Assembly (NCBI RefSeq): GCF_024699965.1
Contig: NZ_JAJOMZ010000004.1
Span: 558,001-622,000 of the forward strand
Reading direction: 5' to 3'
DNA from: Flavobacterium sp. J372
GTDB lineage: Bacteria; Bacteroidota; Bacteroidia; Flavobacteriales; Flavobacteriaceae
Length of the DNA stretch: 64,000 nucleotides
The translations under genes and the position numbers were made by a program. This document shows positions 26,740 through 36,777 of this stretch, in pieces. Numbering within the stretch: the first letter of the stretch is position 1; every line of letters begins with the position of its first letter. The notes below the pieces were generated by a model. That model made no database searches. It saw only the letters and a program-made list of their open reading frames with translations, and was not told the origin of the DNA.

Positions 26740-27480
26740 TTAAGTTTTAAAGAATATTCCGTCCGCTTCAAGTTGTTTTCCGGTATTTTTATCGTAAAAG
26801 CCATTTTCAAGGGCCATTAATATAAAACCTTTACTCTCAAGTAATTTTTTTGTCTCATCAAATGTAAGTGATTTAGTATACGAAGGAAATAGCGCCATCT
26901 CTATCTGGATACCTTTTATTTTTTGTAAAGAATCAGCCGCGCCCTCAAGTACCATCTTTTCATATCCCTGGGTGTCAATTTTTAGATAAATATTGTTCTC
27001 CGAAATCCCTAGACTTTTAAAAATTGTATCAAGCCTGCGTACTTCAACAATTTCTTTGTTAACAAATGTTGCGCCTGGAGCACTTTCTGTAAGTTGTGGG
27101 AGATTCTCCAATAGCGAACTGCTTACAGAGTTCTGTGCAATATTAATATAGGTCTTTCCATCTCTTTCTCCTAACGAAATATTATGTACTTCCCAAAGCG
27201 GATCTTTTGAAGAAACTTTCGTCAATTTTAAAAATGCATCTTTTAAAGGTTCAAAAGAGATTATTTTACCACTAAAGCCCATATTTCGCATTTCAGATCC
27301 AAACTGGCCAATATTTGCACCCACATCAATTACAACATCAATGTCATGATTTTTTATTAATTGTATCCGTCTATGTAATTCTGGTGTCGGATATTTTATT
27401 ATTTCAATGCCTGTAACTTTATTGAATAACCTTTTAAGTTTGAGTAACGGACTTTTATATTTGTATAGAAATTTGTGCAT
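26740..27480 (-). CDS. FkbM-family SAM-dependent methyltransferase
   Basis: A 246-residue cytoplasmic methyltransferase. SAM-binding motif I VVIDVGANIGQFGSEMRN, then ISFEPLKDAFLKL, and the FkbM hallmark IYLKIDTQGYEKMVLEGA with LQIEMAL-like IQIEMALFPSYT. FkbM proteins O-methylate polyketides or sugars; in polysaccharide loci they commonly cap or decorate the glycan. Here that means the O-antigen repeat (inference). The preceding gap (27481-27664, 184 bp, very AT-rich) holds a TAttTTTG-like element on the minus strand but nothing else I can call. Confidence 0.85.
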   Translation of the reverse strand: MHKFLYKYKSPLLKLKRLFNKVTGIEIIKYPTPELHRRIQLIKNHDIDVVIDVGANIGQFGSEMRNMGFSGKIISFEPLKDAFLKLTKVSSKDPLWEVHNISLGERDGKTYINIAQNSVSSSLLENLPQLTESAPGATFVNKEIVEVRRLDTIFKSLGISENNIYLKIDTQGYEKMVLEGAADSLQKIKGIQIEMALFPSYTKSLTFDETKKLLESKGFILMALENGFYDKNTGKQLEADGIFFKT

Positions 27481-27664
27481 TTTTGCGTAATGATCTTATT
27501 TTCAACGCTTAACAACCACAGTGTTATAAGCGCGCTACAAAAATAGAATATTAACTGGATTAATGCTTAATTACGGTATAAAAATAATTAAATCATATAT
27601 ATTATTTGATAATAATTATTAAGGCTATTGGGATAATACCAGAATATAAGAAGATTTGGTAAAA

Positions 27665-28989
27665 TTAAATTTTCTGGGGTTTAAGTTTTCTTACAATGCT
27701 ATAGGCTTGGATAGGGTGTATTATGCTCCAAACCAAAAGGCAGATAATCGACGCTATTAAAACTGAAGAAATACCAGCATTAAGTTTAACAAAAAGATAT
27801 GACAAAGGAATCTTTAGCACAACACCTACATATAAAATTATAAGATATGACTTTAAGTTGCCAGTGCCATTAAAAAAATATCCATAATAGGTTGTGATTA
27901 TACGCAAGGCCGTATATATTGCCATGAGAAATAGCAAACTGTGAGAAATATTAAAGTTCACCCCAATCCAGGCATTCATAATTGGAGGTGCAACAAAAAC
28001 AGCTAGTACTAGCCCTAAAAGTATAATAATGTAAAACAAGTTGAACTTTTTAAATGCTGATAAAAACCATTGTTTGTCCTTCTGTAAATAATGTTTTGTA
28101 AATAAAGACCATACAGGTGCCATGGCAGCCATAAGAATCATTAAAGGGAACTGAAAATATTTGGTGACAATTTCATAGGGTACGACCTCTTCAGGACCCA
28201 AAAAAGTAAGCAAGTATATAATTGTCAGATGAAAACAGAAACAAGGTACCAACCTGAATAGCCATATATTGTAAGCCCATATGGAAAACATCGCGAAGAA
28301 ATCCGCTTTCAGTATTACAGTTTGTAAATAGTGAATATGGCTCGGTTTTAAAAAAAATAAATGGTATACGCAGTATTTACTGCCAAGCTTATAATGCCAT
28401 TTGTTATTGATATGGCATAAAGCTTTTCATAAATATTTATTGAAGGTGTATAAAAGTTTATGGAAATGGCAGATAATAAAAACACAAGCTGATTTACAGC
28501 AATTGATTGTTCTGAATATTTACCACGGTGAACACTTACAAAGAGTGCCTTGTATGTATTCATTATAAAATTGAGGCAAAAGAACAGAATATTTACAATA
28601 AATAAGCGAATTATGAAGCCAGAGGGAAGCGGAATTTTGAATAATGATTTAAGATCTAGTATTATAACAAGGCAACAAAGGAATATAAATGTTGCTACAG
28701 CAATTATTGTGGTACTTAAATATGTAGATTTTATATAGGCGTTTATTTGAGAAATATTGCCATAATGCTGCAATTCCGGAATTTTGGTTTTAAGGGTGCT
28801 GGCTAGGCCGAAATCCATTAGCAAAATAAGCTGAAATAGTGTAAATATTAAAACCCACACGCCATAATTAGCATCTCCCAGATAATTGATTAGTATAGGT
28901 ATTGAAACAAAGAGTGAAAACCCTGAAATGCCTTTGTAAAAGGCGCTCATTAAAAAATGATTTCCGTTAATTTTACTATAAGATAACAT
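27665..28989 (-). pseudogene. Wzx-like polysaccharide flippase, two frameshifts
   Basis: Membrane flippase of the MOP/polysaccharide-transport family, about 440 residues after repair, with twelve or so hydrophobic helices. The N-terminal part has GISGFSLFVSIPILINYLGDANYGVWVLIFTLFQLILLMDFGLAST. After repair the middle reads MAIQVGTLFLFSSDNYILAYFFGPEEV, which matches the Flavobacteria flippase motif (S-x-D-N...G-P-E-E-V). The breaks are at T8 (forward A 28350-28357) and at T6/GGG (forward 28197-28205), each with one base too many. Flips lipid-linked O-units to the periplasm. Starts 3 bp before the end of the upstream fcl. Confidence 0.8.
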
Positions 28990-28992
28990 GGT

Positions 28993-30036
28993 TTACGCTT
29001 TTAACATCCAATTATATAACGTGCGTATTCCTTGGTCAAGTTCAGTTGTGTATTTCCATCCAAGGACATTTAATTTAGAACAATCGGTAAGTTTACGCAT
29101 AGTGCCATCAGGCATATCTGTGTTAAATAACAATTTACCATTATAGCCAATAATGTTTTTTACAGTATATGCCAGGTCTTTTATGCTAATATCTTTACCG
29201 GTGCCTATGTTTATATGTGTATTGCGAATTTCTTCATGATCTATATAGCAATCGGCGAAGTTTCTGTTTTCCATAATAAATACACACGCATCGGCCATAT
29301 CCTCACTCCACAAAAATTCACGCATGGGTTTGCCTGAACCCCATAATTCTACTTTCTCGGCTGAAATGTTGAAACGGTTAAGGATTATCTTAGCTTCATC
29401 AAATGTATCAGTCTTAAGGTTTGCCACAACTTCATCTTTTCTGCCATCGGCCAACAGTTTAGCGAGATAAATTTTACGTATAATTGCCGGCAATACATGC
29501 GAATTTTCAAGGTCAAAATTGTCATTAGGCCCATATAAATTTGTAGGCATAACAGACATGAAATTAGTTCCGTATTGTAGATTATAGCTTTCGCACATTT
29601 TTATTCCGGCAATTTTGGCTATAGCATAAGGTTCGTTTGTATATTCCAAAACATCAGTCAATAAATAATCCTCCTTCATAGGTTGAGGGCAATTTTTAGG
29701 ATATATACAGGTACTGCCTAAGAATAATAATTTTTTAACCTTATTTACATAACTCTGGTGAATCACATTATTTTGTATCATCAGGTTTTCATAAATAAAA
29801 TCTGCCCTATAAGTATTATTGGCAACAATGCCGCCAACCTTGGCCGCTGCAAGAAAAACGTATTCTGGCTTTTCTTCATTAAAAAAAGCAGAAACTGCAG
29901 CGGTGTCTTTAAGGTCAAGATCAGCGTGGGTTCTAACAACAATATTTTTATACCCTTTTTTTTCAAGATTATTTAAAATGGCGCTTCCTACAAGACCTCG
30001 GTGTCCTGCAACATATATTTTTGCCGTTTTTTCCAT
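28993..30036 (-). CDS. fcl: GDP-L-fucose synthase
   Basis: A 347-residue SDR enzyme that converts GDP-4-keto-6-deoxymannose to GDP-L-fucose (epimerisation at C3/C5 then NADPH reduction). Motifs: VAGHRGLVGSAI (cofactor binding), FLGSTCIYPKNCPQPM, and EYTNEPYAIAKIAG with the catalytic YxxxK. There is a family insertion DGRKDEVVANLKTDTFDEAK seen in Bacteroidota versions. Translationally coupled to gmd: the gmd TAA overlaps this ATG (TAATG). Together they supply GDP-fucose to the glycan. Confidence 0.95.
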   Translation of the reverse strand: MEKTAKIYVAGHRGLVGSAILNNLEKKGYKNIVVRTHADLDLKDTAAVSAFFNEEKPEYVFLAAAKVGGIVANNTYRADFIYENLMIQNNVIHQSYVNKVKKLLFLGSTCIYPKNCPQPMKEDYLLTDVLEYTNEPYAIAKIAGIKMCESYNLQYGTNFMSVMPTNLYGPNDNFDLENSHVLPAIIRKIYLAKLLADGRKDEVVANLKTDTFDEAKIILNRFNISAEKVELWGSGKPMREFLWSEDMADACVFIMENRNFADCYIDHEEIRNTHINIGTGKDISIKDLAYTVKNIIGYNGKLLFNTDMPDGTMRKLTDCSKLNVLGWKYTTELDQGIRTLYNWMLKA

Positions 30037-31101
30037 TATATTTTGATTGGCTTGAGGACATATTCAAGATCATGCTGAACCATTATTTTCACAAGATCTC
30101 TAAATGAAGTTTTTTCTGGGATTCCATTTTAGTTTTGTGCGTGCTTTCGTAGGGTCTCCCAATAAAGTCTCTACCTCTGCTGGCCTGTAATATTGCGGAT
30201 CAACTTCCACTAATATTTTATTTGTTTTTTTACAAATTCCTTTCTCATTTTCATCACTCCCCTCCCAGTATAAGTCTATCCCGATCTCCCTAAATGCATA
30301 TTCACAAAAGTCTCGCACAGAATATTGTTCTCCCGTGGCAATTACATAATCTTCAGCTGTATCTTGTTGCAGCATCAGCCACATACATTCAACATAATCT
30401 TTGGCATAACCCCAATCACGAAGTGAGTTGAGGTTGCCCAAATATAGTTTTTCCTGTATACCGTGTGATATTCTTGCAACAGCAAGCGTAATTTTACGTG
30501 TTACAAATGTTTCGCCACGTCTTTCACTTTCATGATTAAAAAGTATTCCGTTAGCGGTATACATTCCGTATGCTTCCCTATAATTTTTAGTTATCCAATA
30601 GGCATATATTTTTGCAACACCATAAGGTGATCGGGGGTAAAAAGGAGTTAGTTCATTTTGTGGTATTTCCTGAACTTTACCATAGAGCTCTGATGTAGAT
30701 GCCTGATAGATTCTTGTTGTTTTTTCCAGACCGCAAATGCGTACTGCCTCCAAAAGCCGTAAAGTACCAATTCCATCTGTTTCTGCAGTATATTCAGGTA
30801 GCTCAAAAGATACTTTAACGTGCGATTGTGCTGCAAGATTATAAATTTCATCGGGCTTTATTTGCTGTATGAGTCGTATAAGATTCGTAGAATCGGTCAT
30901 ATCTCCGTAATGAAGCAGTATCTTCCTATTATTATGGATATCTTTTAATAACGAATCAATATATAGATGCTCAATACGTTCAGTATTAAATGTTGAACTG
31001 CGCCTTATGATGCCATGAACCTCATATCCCTTCTCTATAAGGAGTTCTGCAAGATAAGATCCATCCTGGCCATTAATACCTGTTATTAATGCTTTTTTCA
31101 T
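30036..31101 (-). pseudogene. gmd: GDP-mannose 4,6-dehydratase, one frameshift near the 3' end
   Basis: SDR enzyme making GDP-4-keto-6-deoxymannose. Repaired length is 354 residues. Motifs: [53 protein letters not shown], and [10 protein letters not shown] (YxxxK). The start at 31101 is set by a -7 element just upstream (31122-31129); an ATG at 31125 would be inside that element. The frame is lost at an A6 run (forward T 30110-30115); removing one base gives the usual C-terminus ending VKIMVQHDLEYVL and a stop coupled to fcl. Almost certainly functional. Confidence 0.9.
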
Positions 31102-31121
31102 TACTATATTTCCTTTATGTT

Positions 31122-31129
31122 GCAAATAT
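31122..31129 (-). promoter_or_regulatory. -7 element of the gmd-fcl promoter
   Basis: On the minus strand this reads GTATATTTGC, with the TATATTTG core matching TAnnTTTG, 20 bp before the gmd ATG. It probably drives the minus-strand run gmd-fcl-flippase. A plus-strand TAAATTTG at 31152-31159 in the same 136-bp gap may serve the divergent UDP-xylose synthase gene. Confidence 0.5.
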
Positions 31130-31237
31130 ACTTTTTAAAGGAGAATATGCGTAAATTTGTTGCAGTATAAATGATGCTTTGATGTAATAACACTAAATAA
31201 GGCATATTTTTATATCTTGCGAGGGCAAATCAACATA

Positions 31238-32222
31238 ATGAAGAAGATATTAGTAACCGGAGCCGCCGGCTTTTTAGGCTCACATCTGTGTGACAGGTTT
31301 ATAAAAGAAGGTTACCACGTTATAGGGATGGATAACCTTATCACAGGTGACCTTCGCAATATTGAACACTTGTTCAAATTAGAGCATTTTGAGTTTTATC
31401 ACCATGATGTTACAAAATTTGTAAATATTCCCGGCCAGCTTGACTATATATTGCATTTTGCCTCGCCTGCCTCTCCAATAGATTACCTTAAGATACCTAT
31501 ACAAACGCTAAAAGTGGGTTCGCTAGGCACCCATAATCTTTTAGGGCTTGCGCGCGTAAAAAAAGCAACTATCCTTATCGCATCTACATCTGAAGTTTAT
31601 GGAGACCCGTTAGTTCATCCGCAAACTGAAGATTATTATGGTAACGTGAATGCTATTGGGTCCGAGGGGTGTGTATGATGAAGCCAAGCGCTTTCAGGAA
31701 TCAATCACAATGGCTTACCACACCTTCCATAATGTTGATATCAGGATTGTCAGGATTTTTAATACCTATGGCCCACGCATGAGGCTTAATGACGGCCGTG
31801 TTATACCTGCATTTATTGGCCAGGCACTTCGTGGTGAAGACCTCACTATTTTTGGAGATGGTATGCAAACGCGATCTTTCTGCTATGTTGATGACCAGGT
31901 TGAAGGCATTTACCGCCTGTTGCACAGTGGGCACACGTTACCGGTAAACATAGGAAATCCGGATGAGATAACTATAAAAGATTTTGCTGAAGAGATAATA
32001 AAACTTACCGGCACAAAACAAAAAATTGTTTACAGGCCGCTACCTGAAAATGATCCGCTGCAGCGCCAGCCCGATATCTCTAAAGCAAAAGCCTTGTTAG
32101 GCTGGGAGCCTAAAGTGGGCCGTGCCGAAGGAATGAAGATTACATATGATTATTTTAAGTCCCTGTCATCTGAAGAGTTACTGAAAGAAGACCATAAGGA
32201 TTTTACTAAATATATTGTTTAA
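31238..32222 (+). pseudogene. UDP-glucuronate decarboxylase (UDP-xylose synthase), one frameshift
   Basis: SDR enzyme, about 327 residues after repair. Motifs: [65 protein letters not shown] (the HFASPASP segment is diagnostic of UXS), [14 protein letters not shown], and YDEAKRFQE (YxxxK) after the break. It decarboxylates UDP-glucuronate to UDP-xylose, or a 4-keto-pentose, for the glycan. The break is at a GGG (31658-31660); removing one G restores [13 protein letters not shown]. The start is 31238 (MKKILVTG), with the longer frame lacking family homology. Confidence 0.87.
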
Positions 32223-33569
32223 TTGAAAAAGAGAACAGGAAGGTATTCAGGCTATATAAGGCCCTTTTCTTATATACTTGACCTTATAATAATAAATGCA
32301 CTGGCAAATCACATGCTCTGGGATAACTTCCAGACATGGTCTTACCATTTGTTTATTACCCTGTCATGGGCCATAATTGGTTACAATACCGGCTTTTATG
32401 AGGTTTACCGCTACACAAAAGTAATACAGATTTACGGTAAGGTTGTCAAGCAATATTTCCTCTTTATAATTGTGAATTTTGCCTATATAGGCTATTTCCT
32501 TAAGTTTTCAAGCCCTTCTCAGGTTATAAGCTTCATAAGCCTTTCAACACTGCTTATTGCTGCAGCCAAGATATTTGTTTATTATGGGCTTCGTAAGTTC
32601 AGGGTGCTCTTCGGCGGTAATTTCCGGCGAGTGGTACTTGTAGGGCGTGGCAAAAGTGTTGCGCAACTTGCAGAATTCTTCAATGAAAATCCTGACTATG
32701 GGTATAAACTTGAAAAGGTTTTCCCAATGAAGTCAAACAAAGACATTGAAGAATGCTTTTCTTTTGTGATGGAGCAAAAGATAGATGAGATTTACTGCTC
32801 AATGGCAAGCCTAAACACAAAAGATGTGAACAAGTTTGTTGACTTTACCGATAATAACCTGAAAATACTCAAGTTTTTACCTGACAATAAAGAAGTTATA
32901 GCAAGTAACTATAAATATGACTATTATGGTTACATCCCTATTATATCGCTTCGAAATATCCCGCTGGATAGTTACCTTAACAAATTTATAAAGCGTGGGT
33001 TTGATATAGTTTTTTCGCTTATCATTATACTGGGTATACTATCATGGCTAACACCAGTTCTTGCGCTGCTTATAAAAGCAGAGTCACGAGGCCCAGTTTT
33101 CTTTAAACAGAAAAGAAACGGTCTTAACTATGATGAATTTTATTGCTATAAATTCCGCTCAATGCGGCTTAATGAAATAGCCGATATACACCAGGTAAGC
33201 AAGAACGACCCCAGGATTACCCGAACAGGCAAATTTATAAGGAAAACAAGTATTGATGAGCTTCCGCAGTTTTTTAATGTGCTGTTAGGAGATATGTCGG
33301 TAGTAGGGCCACGTCCCCACATGGTAAGCCATACAGAAATGTATGCCCGCCGGATAGACAAGTTTATGGTGCGCCACTTTATAAAGCCAGGCATTACAGG
33401 GTTGGCACAAACGAAAGGGTTTCGCGGTGAGGTAGAATCTGATAACGACATTATTTACAGGGTGAAATATGACATTTTTTACCTCGAAAACTGGTCATTG
33501 CTGCTTGATATAAAAATTATACTGCTTACCGTTGTTAACGCGTTGCGTGGCGAAGAGAAAGCATATTAA
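32223..33569 (+). CDS. Undecaprenyl-phosphate sugar phosphotransferase (priming enzyme)
   Basis: A 448-residue polytopic membrane protein of the WbaP/WcaJ polyprenyl-phosphate hexose-1-phosphate transferase family. Four or five N-terminal hydrophobic segments, a soluble Rossmann-like CoA-binding part (FRRVVLVGRGKSVAQLAEF), a re-entrant helix (KRGFDIVFSLIIILGILSWLTP) and the C-terminal catalytic domain FFKQKRNGLNYDEFYCYKFRSM...SIDELPQFFNVLLGDMSVVGPRPH. It starts glycan assembly by putting a sugar-1-phosphate on the lipid carrier. Start is TTG at 32223, directly after the previous stop; the N-terminal KKRTGRYSGYIRP fits relatives. Confidence 0.92.
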   Translation: MKKRTGRYSGYIRPFSYILDLIIINALANHMLWDNFQTWSYHLFITLSWAIIGYNTGFYEVYRYTKVIQIYGKVVKQYFLFIIVNFAYIGYFLKFSSPSQVISFISLSTLLIAAAKIFVYYGLRKFRVLFGGNFRRVVLVGRGKSVAQLAEFFNENPDYGYKLEKVFPMKSNKDIEECFSFVMEQKIDEIYCSMASLNTKDVNKFVDFTDNNLKILKFLPDNKEVIASNYKYDYYGYIPIISLRNIPLDSYLNKFIKRGFDIVFSLIIILGILSWLTPVLALLIKAESRGPVFFKQKRNGLNYDEFYCYKFRSMRLNEIADIHQVSKNDPRITRTGKFIRKTSIDELPQFFNVLLGDMSVVGPRPHMVSHTEMYARRIDKFMVRHFIKPGITGLAQTKGFRGEVESDNDIIYRVKYDIFYLENWSLLLDIKIILLTVVNALRGEEKAY

Positions 33570-33594
33570 GTCATAAAACAACAACACAACTACA

Positions 33595-34866
33595 ATGAAA
33601 ATATTACTCCTTGGCTCAGGGGGAAGGGAACATGCCCTTGCCTGGAAAATGCTCCAAAGCAAAGAATGTAAAGAACTGTATGTCGCACCCGGTAATGCGG
33701 GCACAGCTTCAATTGCTGTCAACGTAAACATTTCCGCAACAGATTTTGCTGCAGTTAAAGCATTTGTGCTTGATAAAGGTATAACTATGGTAGTTGTGGG
33801 CCCGGAAGACCCTTTGGTAAAAGGTATTTACGACTTTTTTAAAGATGATGCAGAACTGGCAGCTATTCCGGTGATAGGCCCTTCAAAAGAAGGTGCACAG
33901 CTTGAAGGCAGCAAAGAATTCGCAAAAATTTTCCTTACCGAAAACAACATCCCCACCGCAGCTTACGGCAGTTTTACTGCTGATACATTGCAGAAGGGCC
34001 TTGACTTCCTCACCACGCTGAAACCGCCGTATGTACTAAAGGCGGACGGGCTTGCAGCAGGCAAAGGAGTGCTTATACTCAACAGCCTGGAAGAAGCGCA
34101 GCAGGAACTGAAGAACATGCTGGTAGATGCCAAATTCGGGCAGGCAAGCAGCAAAGTAGTAATTGAGGAGTTTCTTGACGGCATAGAGCTGAGCTGTTTT
34201 GTGCTGACTGACGGACAATCTTACAGAATACTCCCGACAGCTAAAGATTACAAACGTATTGGCGAAGGTGACACCGGCCTTAATACAGGCGGGATGGGTG
34301 CTATATCACCAGTGCCGTTTGCAGATGAGGCCTTTATGGCGAAAATTGAAGACCGTGTGGTAAAACCTACCATTGAAGGGCTGAAACGACGTAAAATCGA
34401 CTATAAAGGATTTATATTCATAGGGCTGATAAAAGTGGGCGACGAGCCGTTTGTGATTGAATACAACGTGCGCATGGGCGACCCTGAGACCGAAGTAGTA
34501 ATTCCGCGCATTACGTCAGATCTGGTGAAGCTCTTTATGGCAGTCGCAAAGCAAAACCTGAAAAGCAAAACCATTTTGGTTGATGAACGTTCTGCTGCTA
34601 CAATAATGGCCGTATCCGGCGGCTACCCTGAAGATTATGAGAAAGGGAAAGTTATTTCAGGCTTAGATAATGTTGAGGATTCCATTGTTTTCCATGCAGG
34701 TACAGGCTTAAATGAAAGTGAAGTAATAACCTCCGGCGGCCGTGTGCTGGCTGTTACTTCATTTGGAAATGACTTCCGCGAGGCCATAAAAAAATCTTAT
34801 CAAAACCTTGATAAACTCAGCTTTGATAAGATGTATTACAGGAAGGATATCGGCTTCGACTTATGA
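33595..34866 (+). CDS. purD: Phosphoribosylamine-glycine ligase
   Basis: A 423-residue ATP-grasp enzyme of purine synthesis, joining phosphoribosylamine and glycine (GAR synthetase). N-terminal LLLGSGGREHALAWKML, ATP-grasp YVLKADGLAAGKGVLI, GGMGAISPVPF and NVRMGDPETEVV are all present. Cytoplasmic. It has no evident operon partner; the last codons overlap the convergent DUF6341 gene by 6 bp (TTATGA). Its GC is normal for the chromosome, marking the right side of the polysaccharide locus. Confidence 0.97.
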   Translation: MKILLLGSGGREHALAWKMLQSKECKELYVAPGNAGTASIAVNVNISATDFAAVKAFVLDKGITMVVVGPEDPLVKGIYDFFKDDAELAAIPVIGPSKEGAQLEGSKEFAKIFLTENNIPTAAYGSFTADTLQKGLDFLTTLKPPYVLKADGLAAGKGVLILNSLEEAQQELKNMLVDAKFGQASSKVVIEEFLDGIELSCFVLTDGQSYRILPTAKDYKRIGEGDTGLNTGGMGAISPVPFADEAFMAKIEDRVVKPTIEGLKRRKIDYKGFIFIGLIKVGDEPFVIEYNVRMGDPETEVVIPRITSDLVKLFMAVAKQNLKSKTILVDERSAATIMAVSGGYPEDYEKGKVISGLDNVEDSIVFHAGTGLNESEVITSGGRVLAVTSFGNDFREAIKKSYQNLDKLSFDKMYYRKDIGFDL

Positions 34867-35091
34867 TAAGAACGAGTGTGCCGTAGTATCCTGGTCGTCG
34901 TCATTATTGGCTTTAAATACCTGTAGCTGCTTAATCCAGTACCACGTAGCTGCACAGCAAATTATGATGAATATCCATGTTATAATGTTGGCAATCCACC
35001 AGTTATCAAGTTCCATAGCTCTTAGTATATCAAGAGGCCAGAACAATATCTTTACAAACAGGTACTCAATGCCTTCAAAAAATGCTTTCAT
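34861..35091 (-). CDS. DUF6341 small membrane protein
   Basis: A 76-residue protein with one or two membrane segments (VKILFWPLDILRAMELDNWWIANIITWIFIIICCAATWYWI) and an acidic cytoplasmic-type tail (FKANNDDDQDTT). This small family is conserved next to uracil phosphoribosyltransferase and DUF6427 genes in Flavobacteria. It ends inside the purD stop (6-bp overlap) and is divergent from DUF6427. Function unknown. Confidence 0.75.
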   Translation of the reverse strand: MKAFFEGIEYLFVKILFWPLDILRAMELDNWWIANIITWIFIIICCAATWYWIKQLQVFKANNDDDQDTTAHSFLS

Positions 35092-35139
35092 TTTTAAACA
35101 AGTATTATATTTACAGACACAAAAGTATAAAATTATCGC

Positions 35140-36068
35140 ATGTTAGCAAGTGTTTTTAGTAAATCAAGGCCGGTAAATTATGTAATCATAGCCGTAGCCT
35201 TGCTTGTATGCTATTTTTTATACATTTTTAAAGATGATTACTGGGCAGGGTACTTTTACCTGATAGTCCAAAAAATAGGGCTTTTACTGCTGTTGGCGGG
35301 TTCACTTTTCCTCGCCAATTTCATTACCCGGCGCAATGCGCTCAGTAAGGCAAATACCTATGCCATGTTCCTGTTTATGCTGTTTTTGGTGCTCTTCCCA
35401 ACAATATTGGTAAATACCAACATTATCATATCTAACTTTTTACTGCTGCTGGCATTGCGCAGGCTCATATCGCTGCAGTCCCTTATTACCCCAAAGGAAA
35501 AGATCTTCGACGCATCCTTCTGGATATTCATGGCAGCGCTGTTCCATTTTTGGGCCATATTGTTTATCGTGTTGGTTTTCATCTCAATAATCTTCCACGT
35601 GTCTCGCGATTACCGCAACTGGGTTATTCCGTTCATTGCATTTTTGCAGTGGCGGTTATCTATTTTATGGTGGCTATATCTCCGGGTATGCACTTGCTCA
35701 AAACCATGCAGGAGCAGATAGCTGTAAGTTTTGACTTTACTTATTTTGAGAACATTTACCAAAACATCGGGCTTGCGGTATTTAGCGCCATTGCTGTGCT
35801 TTTTGCGTTTATGGAAGTGGTTTCATTATCTAACAAGCCGCTTAATATGCAGTCGTCATACAAAAAAATCGTGTTTGCATTTTTTATAGGGGTAGCGGTA
35901 TATGTGTTGAGCGCAGGCAAGAATAACAGCTTCCTTGCCTTTACTTTTGCACCGCTGGCAGTTATGGGCGCTAACTATCTTGAGAGCCAGGAAAATAAGT
36001 GGTTTACAGAGGTTTTTCTCGGTGTGCTAACGCTTATTGTGCTGTTTCTCTTCACCTCACAATTATAA
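35140..36068 (+). pseudogene. DUF6427 membrane protein, one frameshift
   Basis: About 309 residues after repair, polytopic with eight or nine hydrophobic segments (VIIAVALLVCYFLYIF, LLLLAGSLFLANF, and at the C-terminus LGVLTLIVLFLFTSQL). DUF6427 is a Flavobacteria-specific family of unknown function. The break is at a T5 run (35641-35645): adding one T joins IPFIAFFAVAVIYFMVAISPGMHLL. Its stop overlaps that of convergent upp by 6 bp. Function unknown; the conserved location beside upp suggests no specific role. Confidence 0.72.
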
Positions 36069-36716
36069 TTTACTGCCGTAAGCCAAGTCACCCGCATCGC
36101 CCAGCCCTGGGACTATGTACTGCTTTTCATTCAGTTTTTCGTCAAGGGCAGCAATCCACAGATGGCAATTGTCCGGCAAATTTTCTTGCAGGTAAGCCAC
36201 GCCTTCGGGTGCCGCGATCACTACCGCAATATGTATTTCTTTAGGGGTTTCTGTAGCCATAAGTTTGTTGAAAACTGCCACAAGGCTTTGGCCTGTAGCC
36301 AACATGGGGTCAATAAGGATCAGCGTTTTTGCATTAAACGTTGGCGCGGCTTTATACTCCACCTGAATCTCGAAATATTCATCGTTGTTCGGGTGATGGC
36401 GGTAGGCAGAGACAAACCCATTCTCGGCATCATCAAAAAAGTTCATGAAACCTGTGTGCAGCGCCAGCCCCGCGCGGAGTATGGAACACAGCACCACACC
36501 GTCTTTAATGGCTGTAGTCTCTTTTGTGCCAAGCGGTGTAGTTATGTTTACAGGCTTGTACTCCAGCGACTTGCTTAGCTCATAAGCCATAATTTCGCCA
36601 ATGCGTTCAATGTTTTTCCGGAAACGCATGCTGTCGCCCTGCACGTTCACATCGCGAATCTGGGCAAGGAAATGGTTGAGGATGCTATTGGTATCTGAAA
36701 TGTAATGGATGTGCAT
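36063..36716 (-). CDS. upp: Uracil phosphoribosyltransferase
   Basis: A 217-residue cytoplasmic pyrimidine-salvage enzyme: uracil plus PRPP gives UMP. Motifs: CSILRAGLALHTGF, the PRPP-binding LIDPMLATGQSLVAVFNKL, and the uracil-site C-terminus IVPGLGDAGDLAYG. I start at 36716 (MHIHYISDTNS), not 36821: the longer frame overlaps a clear promoter and start of the divergent DUF4254 gene, and the extension has no family homology. Convergent with the DUF6427 gene. Confidence 0.95.
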   Translation of the reverse strand: MHIHYISDTNSILNHFLAQIRDVNVQGDSMRFRKNIERIGEIMAYELSKSLEYKPVNITTPLGTKETTAIKDGVVLCSILRAGLALHTGFMNFFDDAENGFVSAYRHHPNNDEYFEIQVEYKAAPTFNAKTLILIDPMLATGQSLVAVFNKLMATETPKEIHIAVVIAAPEGVAYLQENLPDNCHLWIAALDEKLNEKQYIVPGLGDAGDLAYGSKL

Positions 36717-36728
36717 TGGCAAAGTATT

Positions 36729-36760
36729 TTGGAAGGATAAAAGTATTAAAACTATATTTG
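36729..36760 (+). promoter_or_regulatory. Promoter of the DUF4254-GT9 pair
   Basis: TTG at 36729-36731, 21-bp spacer, TATATTTG at 36753-36760; both elements match. The DUF4254 ATG follows after 17 bp, fixing that start. Confidence 0.75.
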
Positions 36761-36777
36761 TAAATAAAATCAAACCT

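Noticed and set aside
21219-28989. Phase variation by homopolymer slippage in the O-antigen genes
   Set aside because: Some runs (A9, A8, A7) could slip, but others are C3, G3 or T4, and the same pattern hits rnr, sprE and DUF2147; a technical cause explains all sites at once. Kept as an alternative for the longest runs only.
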